A stretch of DNA of 64,000 nt from Roseiarcus sp963696665 (GTDB taxonomy: Bacteria > Pseudomonadota > Alphaproteobacteria > Rhizobiales > Beijerinckiaceae), in assembly GCA_963696665.1 (NCBI GenBank), contig CAVOLE010000008.1, forward strand, positions 930,001 through 994,000. Reading direction: 5' to 3'. The notes under the pieces are model-generated. The model made no database searches, was not told where the DNA came from, and saw only the letters and a list, made by a program, of their open reading frames with translations. Position numbers and translations under genes: made by a program. This document shows, one piece after another, positions 1 through 6,960 of the stretch; the stretch's first letter is position 1, and every line of letters begins with the position of its first letter.

Positions 1-78
1 CACGCAGGCGCGCAAGATCTTCTCGGAAACGCTGACGTCGGGGTCGGCGAGCTGGGCTGCGGTGAAGTTCGTCTGCAT
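1..78 (-). CDS. glcF: Glycolate oxidase iron-sulfur subunit GlcF (N-terminal 26 residues only)
   Basis: The first 26 codons lie on the minus strand and the gene runs off the left edge. They read MQTNFTAAQLAD, then a short acidic stretch and EKILRACV, the typical start of GlcF just before its first CxxCxxC cluster. GlcF is the Fe-S subunit that passes electrons from the flavoproteins GlcD/GlcE to the respiratory chain during oxidation of glycolate to glyoxylate. The ATG (78-76) overlaps the expected glcE stop in a TGATG arrangement, so translation is probably coupled. In the sequence as written the upstream glcE reading frame runs straight into this gene because of a frameshift. Confidence 0.85.
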   Translation of the reverse strand, partial: MQTNFTAAQLADPDVSVSEKILRACV

Positions 79-1299
79 CAGAGACCTTCCTGCATGCGTC
101 CGGGATTGAGGACGCCGCGAGGGTCGAACCCTTTCTTCACCCGCGCCGTGAGTTCCGCGAACGCCGCCGCTCAAAGGCTCGAACACCGGCACCGAGGCGC
201 GAATGGCTTCCGACGCCACGGCCAGAGTGGCGTGTCCGCCTGCGGAAGCGACCGCAGGACGAACGATGCCCGCGCCGGCGTCCGGCCCCGCCTCTTCGGG
301 ATCGAGGCTCAGCCAGATCAATCCGCCGCCCCAATCGAAATAAAATTCCGCCGATTGCAGCAGAGACCAAATCGAATGGGCGACGGAGGGCGCGCGGCTT
401 GGCGTCGGGCAGAGCCGCCAAACGATGCGCGATCCTTGCGCGAGCAACGGCTGCACGGCGCCGACCTGGGACCAGAAGGCCTCCGTCTCCGCTTCGTTGA
501 GACGCGCGCCACGCCCGACCAGCGCCTCGAGGGCTGTAGTCCGGTAGACGACCGACGGCCGCGGGCCCTCGAGCCGCAGCGCCGTAGCCGCGCCGAGCCC
601 CGCCGCCACAGCGCTGACTTTCGAACGACGCGCCGCGGAGGCCGGCAAATGCGCGGCGCCGGAAACCTCGTAGGGCGAATTGAGCGCATCCGCCAACATG
701 GGGATCGCCACATCGTCGGCAAGACCGTGCAGCACGATCGTGCACGCGGTCTCAGGCTTCGGCATGACTTTGACAGTGACCTCGGTCAGCGCCGACAACG
801 TGCCGTAAGCGCCCGCCTGAAGCTTGCACATGTCGTAGCCGGTGACATTCTTGACCACCTTGCCTCCGGCCTTCCAGATTTCGCCGAAGCCGTTCACGGC
901 GGTAAACCCGAGGACGTAGTCCCGGGCCGAGCCGGAGCGCACGCGCCGCGAGCCGGCCAAGTTGCAGGCGATCACGCCGCCAAGGGTCTGCTCGCCCTCA
1001 GCGCCGAGGAGGGCGCGCCAGTCGGGCGGCTCGAAAGCCAGCATCTGGCGGTTTTTCGCAAGCTCAACATTGATCGAGGCGAGCGACGCTCCCGGACGGG
1101 CGGTCAAGACAAGTTCTGCGGCCTCGTATTCAACGATTTCGGCGAGCCGCGAAACATCCAGGACATGGTCCGTTTTCATCGGCCGCCCGAGCGCGCGCTT
1201 GGTGCCGCCGGCGACGATTTCAACCGAGTCGCCCTCCGCCACAACCCAGGAGATCATCTCCGCTATTTGCTTGGCGTCTGACGGTTCAAGCACCGACAC
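78..1299 (-). pseudogene. glcE: Glycolate oxidase FAD-binding subunit GlcE, frameshifted near its C-terminus
   Basis: My translation from a GTG at 1299, 9 bases after the glcD stop, reads through a PCMH-type FAD-binding domain. It contains VAGGTKRALGRP near residue 34 and the family motif GGKVVKNVTGYDM, and stays clear until about residue 378. Near 160-171 the frame slips by one base. The expected family ending (ARVKKGFDPRG, then VLNPGRM) is present in the next frame and stops with TGA at 80-78. The start-to-stop distance is one base over a multiple of three, which fits a single inserted base. Without correction the frame continues open into glcF. GlcE is a flavin subunit of the GlcDEF complex. 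A sequencing error is more likely than a true fusion, because the diverted frame loses the conserved C-terminus. Confidence 0.85.
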
Positions 1300-1308
1300 G
1301 TGCTCGCC

Positions 1309-2799
1309 TCAGAAGCGCGGCAAGTCGGGAAACGCGAGCCTACCCGCATGCACATGCATACGGCCGAGTTCGGCGCAACGGCAAAGCTGCGGAAACACCT
1401 TGCCTGGATTGAGAAGGCCTTCCGAGTCGAAAGCGCACTTCAACCGCTGCTGCTGGTTCAAGTCGATCTCGTTGAACATCGTATCCATGAGATCGCGCTT
1501 CTCGACGCCGACCCCATGCTCACCGGTGAGCACGCCTCCGACATGGACGCAGAGCCTGAGAATCTCCGCGCCAAATTCCTCCGCCCGGTCGAGTTCGCCG
1601 GGCTTGTTCGCGTCATAGAGAACGAGGGGATGAAGATTGCCGTCGCCCGCGTGAAAGACGTTGGCGACGCGAAGCCCGAACCGTTCCTCCATCTGCTTCA
1701 TCTGCTGAAGGACGCGGCCGATCTCTCGGCGCGGGATCGTTCCGTCCATGCAGTAATAGTCGGGCGAGATTCGGCCGACGGCTGGAAAGGCGGCCTTGCG
1801 GCCGGCCCAGAACAGCAGGCGCTCCGCTTCGGACTGGCTCGTCCGGCAGCTCGTCGCGCCATTGCGCTCGGCGATGGCCTCGACCTCGGCGATCAGATGA
1901 TCGACTTCGGCCTCGCAGCCGTCGAGCTCGACGATCATGAGCGCCTCACAGTCGAGCGGGTAGCCAGCGTGGACGAAGGCTTCGGCCGCCGCCACCGCGG
2001 GTCGATCCATGATTTCCATTCCGCCGGGAATGATCCCTCCGCCGATCACCGCGGCAACGCAGTCGCCCGCGCCCTCGACTGTAGCGAAGCCGATGAGCAG
2101 CGCGCGCGCCCCCGGAGGCTTCGGCAGAATGCGGACCGTGACTTCCGTGACGATTCCCAGCATGCCCTCGGAGCCGACCATGACGCCAAGCAGATCGTAG
2201 CCCGAGGAATCGAAATGCTTGCCGCCAAGCCGGATGATCTCGCCTTCGATCGTCACCATTTCGACGCCAATGACATTGTTGGTCGTGAGCCCGTATTTCA
2301 GGCAATGCACGCCGCCCGAATTTTCAGCGACATTCCCGCCGATCGTGCAGGCGATCTGGCTCGAGGGATCGGGCGCGTAATAGAGGCCGAGACCCTGCAC
2401 GGCGTGCGTGATTCCGAGATTGGTCACGCCCGGCTGAGCGACGACGCAGCGATTGTCGACATCGATCTCGAGGATCTTGTTGAACTTGCCCATGCCGAGG
2501 AGAACGCCGTCGGCGAGCGGCAAGGCGCCGCCCGAGAGCGACGTCCCGGCGCCGCGGGGGACGACCTTGATTTTGTTGGCCGCGCAATAGCGCATGACCG
2601 CGACGACCTGCGCCGTCGTCTCCGGCAACACCGCCACCATCGGCGGCTGCCGATAGGCAGTGAGCCCGTCACTTTCGAAGGCGCGCAATTCCTTCTCATG
2701 ATCGATGACGCCTTCGCCAGGGACGAGGCGCCGTAGAGCTTCGACAATCTCGGCGCGGCGAGCGAGGACGCCGGGATCGGGTATGGGCATGGCGATCAT
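1309..2799 (-). CDS. glcD: Glycolate oxidase subunit GlcD (FAD-linked oxidase)
   Basis: This 496-residue flavoprotein oxidises glycolate to glyoxylate together with GlcE and GlcF. An N-terminal PCMH FAD-binding domain contains PRGAGTSLSGG near residue 81 and AENSGGVHCLKYG further on. The C-terminal FAD-oxidase domain contains NVFHAGDGNLHP and ends with a GEHGVG segment and LNPGKVFP, all GlcD hallmarks. I chose the ATG at 2799, which has GGAG eight bases upstream; an in-frame ATG at 2853 would add 18 unconserved residues. It is the first gene of a glcD-glcE-glcF operon and is separated from the next gene by only 9 bases. Confidence 0.93.
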   Translation of the reverse strand: MIAMPIPDPGVLARRAEIVEALRRLVPGEGVIDHEKELRAFESDGLTAYRQPPMVAVLPETTAQVVAVMRYCAANKIKVVPRGAGTSLSGGALPLADGVLLGMGKFNKILEIDVDNRCVVAQPGVTNLGITHAVQGLGLYYAPDPSSQIACTIGGNVAENSGGVHCLKYGLTTNNVIGVEMVTIEGEIIRLGGKHFDSSGYDLLGVMVGSEGMLGIVTEVTVRILPKPPGARALLIGFATVEGAGDCVAAVIGGGIIPGGMEIMDRPAVAAAEAFVHAGYPLDCEALMIVELDGCEAEVDHLIAEVEAIAERNGATSCRTSQSEAERLLFWAGRKAAFPAVGRISPDYYCMDGTIPRREIGRVLQQMKQMEERFGLRVANVFHAGDGNLHPLVLYDANKPGELDRAEEFGAEILRLCVHVGGVLTGEHGVGVEKRDLMDTMFNEIDLNQQQRLKCAFDSEGLLNPGKVFPQLCRCAELGRMHVHAGRLAFPDLPRF

Positions 2800-2856
2800 G
2801 GGGCGACTCCAAAGCTCGGGACCATATGGATCAGATATTGCCGGTCCGCGCAAAAC

Positions 2857-3177
2857 CTAGAGATGAGCGCTTCCTCTTGCATCCCCCATCCGCGCCCCTT
2901 CAAAGACGCTATGAGAACAGTTTGGCGATCTCGGCTGCCGAATGAATAACCTTCGGCCTCCTTCGACAAAAAATCTGAACCCGTAGCGTTGATAGAACTG
3001 CGCAGCTTTATCGTCCTTGGCGTCGACCACAAAGGCGTGGGACGCGATGCCGCTCGGCAGCACGCGGCTGAAGGCATTGAAGAGCATGAACTCCTCCATT
3101 CCCTTCCCGCCGATGGCGCGACCGGATAGGGTGGCGGCCGGAATCTGCCCCTTCCTCGTGATCTTGCGAGGCCCCAT
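2857..3177 (-). pseudogene. Relic of a GNAT-family toxin (TacT/AtaT type)
   Basis: The 106-residue reading frame resembles the C-terminal half of TA-associated GNAT acetyltransferases, which block translation by acetylating aminoacyl-tRNA. Visible pieces are IPAATLSGR, GGKGMEEFML, VVDAKDDKAAQFYQRYGF and RRLFI. The acetyl-CoA-binding region is shortened: the usual GRLAVDxxxQGxGLGE is reduced to GRAIGGKGMEE. The first roughly 60 residues are missing. Weak homology reaches to about 3190 and then stops abruptly where an unrelated plus-strand fragment begins. The C-terminal tail is out of family. Its antitoxin relic lies at 3855-4146 on the same strand, so this is the downstream half of a broken operon. 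It is almost certainly non-functional. Confidence 0.7.
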
Positions 3178-3580
3178 GATAGAAGCGCCGCGTCTTCTCG
3201 ACGCCCCGGCCTTTATTTACGAAGCCGGGATGTGTCTATCGATAGACCGACCTACTGCATGTGTAATGCACTGTATGAGGGTAGTAGAAGTCGGGCTGTC
3301 ATCCCTAGCGAACGCCCTTAGTGTTCCAAGACAGAATGATTGGGGCAGCTACTTACGCGAAATCGACAAAGAGCTTACTAAACGAATGAAGGAATCTGGC
3401 GTTAGAACGGCAAATGACCAATTTTTTGCAGAGGCCCACACTGTCTTTGACGAAATGAGAAGGGCATGGCGCAATCCGACCATGCATGTGGATAATTCCT
3501 ACTCAATAGAGCGGGCAGAGGAGATTATGGTGACGGTGCGTTCTTTCATGCGGCATCTTTCCTCAAAGCTTTCTGAATAG
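3176..3580 (+). pseudogene. 5'-truncated hypothetical gene (HEPN/DUF4145-like C-terminal domain)
   Basis: About 130 residues starting around EAPRLLDAPAF resemble the C-terminal domain of bacterial hypothetical proteins with the pattern EAGxCLxxxRxTAxVxHxMRVxE and a closing WRNPTMHV...SFMRHL. The pieces here are EAGMCLSIDRPTACVMH, MRVVEVGL and AWRNPTMHVDNSYS. This family is often found as a solitary accessory gene and looks helical. The frame stays open upstream to 3017, but that part is antisense to the GNAT relic and is not protein-like, so the gene has lost its 5' part. An ATG at 3176 could still start a short product. Bases 3200-3590 are visibly richer in A/T than their neighbours, which suggests recent transfer. 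Function is unknown. Confidence 0.5.
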
Positions 3581-3854
3581 TTAATTCATGTTGCTGGCCG
3601 ACAAGTCTCCTCCTCGGCCGGAGACACGTCTCCGAAACTAACCATTTATCCGACGATATAAGGTTAGGAGGGGACGGTTCGGCTCCGAAAACGCGGCGTG
3701 ACCCCTATCGAGCAAGCGAAAAGATCGTCCGGATCGACGAATTCCGACCGGAAAGCGATCGCTTTTCCTCAATCTGGCCGCCAATCGGCGTCCATTTCTC
3801 GACCGTTTTCGCGGTCCGATAAAGCCTCTATACGCCGCGCCGGCGTAGCGAGGG

Positions 3855-4146
3855 TCACTCAGCGCCAGTCAGCTTGAGGTATCGCTGTGCGGCCGCCTTG
3901 AGCCGAGCGTTCGGCTCCCGCGGATGAAGCGGCGCCTCCACGAACGCGCGGCTCTGCGCGGCGCTAAGCCGGATCGTCTGGGTTTCCTCGGTGACACGCA
4001 CCGCCCGCGTCATGCACGCTGGCGATCACGAAGTCCGTCAGGCGGCCCTGAAGCTCGGCGACGCGTTGGAACAACGCCTTCTGGTCGCGGGAGACTCTCG
4101 CCTCCAGCCGCTCGTCTCGCGGCTTGGCCGTGGCTTTTTCTGACAC
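3855..4146 (-). pseudogene. Relic of a DUF1778 ribbon-helix-helix antitoxin (TacA type), frameshifted
   Basis: From the ATG at 4146 the sequence reads MSEKATAKPRDERLEARVS, then QKALFQRVAELQG and LTDFVIASVHDA. This is the ribbon-helix-helix N-terminus of DUF1778 antitoxins. One extra G near 4009-4012 breaks the frame. In the next frame the family's C-terminal half continues (VTEETQTIRLSAAQSRAFVE, then NARLKAAAQRYL) to a TGA at 3855. Start-to-stop length is one base over a multiple of three. TacA normally sits directly upstream of its TacT acetyltransferase and neutralises it. Here about 680 bases of unrelated DNA separate it from the GNAT relic. One conserved codon in QGRTLTDF is also lost. 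Confidence 0.75.
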
Positions 4147-4275
4147 GTCCCGTGCGCCCGGAACGGAACTAACATGTACGGCTAATAGACGGACGCTTCA
4201 AAAGCCGTGCGAGAGATTATGGCTTGCTCGGGTCGCGTGGGGCGGCCCCTTTTCCAGAAATCGGCGAACATTTTC

Positions 4276-4304
4276 TTGACGCAATCAGAATATTCGTCTA
4301 TATA
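4276..4304 (+). promoter_or_regulatory. Sigma-70-like promoter of element copy 1
   Basis: TTGACG (4276-4281) and TATATA (4299-4304) are separated by exactly 17 bases, a near-ideal housekeeping promoter. The -35 and spacer sequence (CTTGACGCAATCAGAA) closely matches the promoter of the second element copy at 54865-54893. No good reading frame with a ribosome binding site follows, so a non-coding transcript is the likeliest product. A LexA-type box, clear in copy 2, is degenerate here (ATTC and ATTG half-sites). Confidence 0.5.
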
Positions 4305-4464
4305 TTGGTGCTAGCAGAAATCCTAGACCCCCGCTCGGCGCAAGCGCCGGAAGAAGGAGATGCGCCCGCCTTTTCCACAACCTGACACGCGAGCTAAGAG
4401 GGAGCCAAATTTTTTTATTTTTTTCCTCCGTAACCCTTTGAAAAGTCCCGATTCGGCCAAGGAA

Positions 4465-4506
4465 ATGCAAGGAAAACCAAGTCTTTTTGCTTGGATTTTC
4501 TTGCAT
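4465..4506. repeat. 17-base imperfect inverted repeat inside element copy 1
   Basis: The left arm ATGCAAGGAAAACCAAG (4465-4481) and right arm CTTGGATTTTCTTGCAT (4490-4506) pair at 15 of 17 positions around the 8-base loop TCTTTTTG. The left side also shows a 10-base periodicity (CCAAGGAAAT then GCAAGGAAAA). Arm length, loop length and periodicity parallel the palindrome at 55062-55109, although the base sequence is entirely different. Confidence 0.75.
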
Positions 4507-4539
4507 CGGCTTGCACGGCGCTCGCCCTTTGGTTGAATC

Positions 4540-4563
4540 CGCCCCCTCAGGCGGGGGCGTTTC
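4540..4563. terminator. GC-rich hairpin just after the ttuD stop
   Basis: CGCCCCC (4540-4546) pairs with GGGGGCG (4553-4559) around a 6-base loop and is followed on the plus strand by TTTCG. It sits directly downstream of the glycerate kinase stop codon. It could end transcription from the plus strand into this region, or stabilise the 3' end of the minus-strand transcript. The T-run is short, so the terminator call is tentative. Confidence 0.4.
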
Positions 4564-4565
4564 GC

Positions 4566-5837
4566 TCATAGGGCGTTGATGAGGACGGCGCGGAAGTCGT
4601 TGACATTGGTCAGCGTCGGTCCGGTGACGACCTGATCGCCCAGCGCCCGGAAAAAGCCGTGGGCGTCATTGTCGGCGAGCAAGGCCCTGGCGTTGAGGCC
4701 GAGCCGCCTTGCTCGCTCGAGGCTGTCGGGGGTCACGATCGCGCCCGCGACCTCTTCGGCCCCATCCACGCCGTCGGTGTCGCCGGCGATGGCGAAGATC
4801 CGGGGGCGTCCATCGAGTTCGACCGCCATCGACAACAGGAATTCGACGTTCCTCCCTCCCCGGCCCGCTCCCTTGACCGTCACCGTCGTCTCTCCGCCGG
4901 AGATGAGGGCGCACTGAGAGGGAGCCGGCTGGCCGTGGACTGCGACCTGGCGCGCGATTCCGGCCATGACCTTCCCCACCTCGCTCGCCTCGCCCTCGAG
5001 CGCGTCGCCGAGGATGAGCGGGCGATAGCCGGCTTGGGCCGCGATCTCCGCTGCGGCCTCGAGCGAAGCCTGCGGCGCGGCGATGATGCGCGTCTCGCTG
5101 CGGGCGAAGGCCGGATCGCCAGGCTTTGGCGTCTCGGACCTACTGTCGTCGAGACGCGCGTGAACTGACGGAGGCGGGACGATGCCGTAGCGCTTGAGCA
5201 CCGCCGTGGCGTCGGCGAGCGTGGTCGTGTCGGGCGTCGTCGGACCGGAGGCGATCACCGACGGGTCGTCGCCCGGGACGTCCGAAATGATGAGAGACAC
5301 GATCCGGGCCGGAGCGGCGGCGACCGCAAGCCTGCCGCCCTTGATCGCGGACAAATGCTTGCGGACGCAGTTCATCTCATGGATGTTGGCGCCGCTCCTG
5401 AGCAGCATCCTGTTCAGGGCCTGCTTGTCATCGAGCGTGATCCCCGGCGCAGGCAAGGATAGCAATGCCGAGCCGCCGCCCGATATCAGGCAAAGCGCAA
5501 GGTCGTCCGGGCCGAGGCCCTTCACGAGATCAAGGATCCTGCGGGCCGCCATTTGTCCCGCGGCGTCGGGAATGGGATGAGCGGCCTCGACGACTTCGAT
5601 CCGCTTCAACGGGCCGACGCCGTGGCCATAGCGCGTGACGACCAAGCCGGAGAGCGGTTTATCCGCGGGCCAATGAGCTTCGACGGCGCGGGCCATCGAG
5701 GCCGCGGCCTTGCCGGCGCCCACAACGACCGTGCGTCCCGCGGGCGGCTCGGGGAGATTCGCGGGCACAGCCGTGTCGGGCGACGCCGCCGCGATCGCCG
5801 CCTCGAACATGGCCCGCAACACTTGCCGCTCGTTCAT
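4566..5837 (-). CDS. ttuD: Glycerate 2-kinase / hydroxypyruvate reductase family protein (MOFRL)
   Basis: This 423-residue protein belongs to the GckA/TtuD family, which phosphorylates D-glycerate to 2-phosphoglycerate and is historically often named hydroxypyruvate reductase. An N-terminal DUF4147 domain shows VVGAGKAAASMA and LISGGGSALLSLP. The C-terminal MOFRL domain shows ISGGETTVTVKG, GGRNVEFLL and AGDTDGVDG. I start at the ATG at 5837, which has GAGGGGAG eight to nine bases upstream and lies 28 bases after the garR stop. Together with garR it would take tartronate semialdehyde to 2-phosphoglycerate. In serine-cycle methylotrophs the same enzyme handles glycerate from hydroxypyruvate. 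Confidence 0.88.
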   Translation of the reverse strand: MNERQVLRAMFEAAIAAASPDTAVPANLPEPPAGRTVVVGAGKAAASMARAVEAHWPADKPLSGLVVTRYGHGVGPLKRIEVVEAAHPIPDAAGQMAARRILDLVKGLGPDDLALCLISGGGSALLSLPAPGITLDDKQALNRMLLRSGANIHEMNCVRKHLSAIKGGRLAVAAAPARIVSLIISDVPGDDPSVIASGPTTPDTTTLADATAVLKRYGIVPPPSVHARLDDSRSETPKPGDPAFARSETRIIAAPQASLEAAAEIAAQAGYRPLILGDALEGEASEVGKVMAGIARQVAVHGQPAPSQCALISGGETTVTVKGAGRGGRNVEFLLSMAVELDGRPRIFAIAGDTDGVDGAEEVAGAIVTPDSLERARRLGLNARALLADNDAHGFFRALGDQVVTGPTLTNVNDFRAVLINAL

Positions 5838-5865
5838 GGGCGCCGCTCCCCTCGCTTCGAGCGGC

Positions 5866-6765
5866 TCAGGCCGACGCCTTCCCCTGGCCAATTTCGTGGC
5901 GGGCGAGGCCCTCGAGCACGCGCGCCATGCCCGAATGGTCCCATGCCGCGCCGCCTGCGGCCGCGGCGGCGTTGAACAGCTCCTGACAAGTCGCAGTGTT
6001 CGGCAGGCTGACGCCGAGCGACCGCGCGCCCTGCAGCGCGAGGTTCAGATCCTTCTGATGCAGCGCGATGCGGAAGCCCGGCTCGAAATTGCGCTTGATC
6101 ATGCGTTCGCCGTGGACCTCGAGGATGCGGGAAGCGGCGAAGCCGCCCAGCAGCGCCTGGCGGACGCGGGCCGGATCGGCGCCGGCCTTCGAAGCGAAGA
6201 CGAGCGCCTCGCCGACCGCCTCGATCGTCAACGCGACGATGATCTGGTTCGCGACTTTGGTCGTCTGCCCATCGCCATTGCCGCCGACGAGCGTGATGTT
6301 CTTGCCCATGAGCGCAAAGATCGGCTTGACCTTCTCGAACGCGTCCTCGGGGCCGCCAACCATGATCGTGAGACTCGCCGCCTTCGCGCCGACCTCGCCG
6401 CCGGAGACCGGCGCGTCGAGATAGGCGCAGCCAAGCGCGTTGATCTTCCTGGCGAATTCCTTGGTGGCGATCGGCGAGATCGAACTCATGTCGATGACGG
6501 TCTTGCCCTTCGACAGGCCCTCCGCGACGCCCCCCGCGCCAAAGAGAACCGTCTCGACGTCCGGCGTGTCGGGAACCATGGTGATAATCACGTCCGCCTT
6601 CTGGCCGACTTCCTTCCCATTGCCGCATGCGACCGCGCCTTTGTCGATCAGCTCCTTCGGCGGAGCGCGACGGGTGTGAACGAAGAGCTGATGGCCGCCT
6701 TCCACAAGATGGCCGGCCATCGGTCGTCCCATAATGCCCAGCCCGATGAATCCGATCTTTGCCAT
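5866..6765 (-). CDS. garR: 2-hydroxy-3-oxopropionate (tartronate semialdehyde) reductase
   Basis: This is a 299-residue beta-hydroxyacid dehydrogenase. An N-terminal Rossmann fold starts with GFIGLGIMGRPMAGHL. The substrate-binding motif DAPVSGG lies near residues 118-123, and the catalytic lysine is K170 in GDGQTTKVANQ. The helical C-terminal domain ends in a run of alanines and AWDHSGMARVLEGLA. GarR/GlxR reduces tartronate semialdehyde, made by glyoxylate carboligase, to D-glycerate. No carboligase gene is in the window. It is upstream of the glycerate kinase gene on the same strand, only 28 bases away, so they form an operon. 3-Hydroxyisobutyrate dehydrogenase is the main alternative, but the context favours GarR. 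Confidence 0.87.
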   Translation of the reverse strand: MAKIGFIGLGIMGRPMAGHLVEGGHQLFVHTRRAPPKELIDKGAVACGNGKEVGQKADVIITMVPDTPDVETVLFGAGGVAEGLSKGKTVIDMSSISPIATKEFARKINALGCAYLDAPVSGGEVGAKAASLTIMVGGPEDAFEKVKPIFALMGKNITLVGGNGDGQTTKVANQIIVALTIEAVGEALVFASKAGADPARVRQALLGGFAASRILEVHGERMIKRNFEPGFRIALHQKDLNLALQGARSLGVSLPNTATCQELFNAAAAAGGAAWDHSGMARVLEGLARHEIGQGKASA

Positions 6766-6960
6766 ATCTTAAGTCTCCAGCGTGGGTGAAATCATGAGGT
6801 TCAGCTAGACGTCTACCACGCGCATGTCATGCGGGGCGATCTGATCATTAGCCTCAATTGGCCATGTCCATGAGAGTGTGATTAGACTGCCCGCCGCGCC
6901 GCGAGCCGACGTGTTGAGCATCGGCCCAATTTCCCAATCGCAACCCCAGGAGGAGATGAG

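Larger units (their letters stand above)
4276..4542 (+). repeat. Structured intergenic element, copy 1 (promoter, T-rich core, palindrome)
   Basis: This 267-base unit shares four blocks, in the same order and at similar spacing, with 54865-55163. They are a promoter-like TTGAC-N17-TATA (4276-4304), a GCGAG...GGAGC segment, a conserved core at 4401-4456 (two T-runs split by ATT, then AACCCTTTGAAAAG and ATTCGG), and a closing GGTTGxATCCGC at 4531-4542. Between core and end lies an imperfect 17-base inverted repeat with an 8-base loop. Its sequence is unrelated to the palindrome in the other copy. The 419-base gap 4147-4565 contains nothing else I recognise. A minus-strand reading frame across it is not convincing as protein. 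It could be a small RNA gene, a mobile element or a replication-like site. Confidence 0.6.

Noticed and set aside
4285..4569. A 94-codon minus-strand frame across element copy 1
   Set aside because: It passes through the T-rich core as Lys/Asn-rich text and the palindrome, has no family resemblance and no clear ribosome site; the sequence is better explained by the repeat element.
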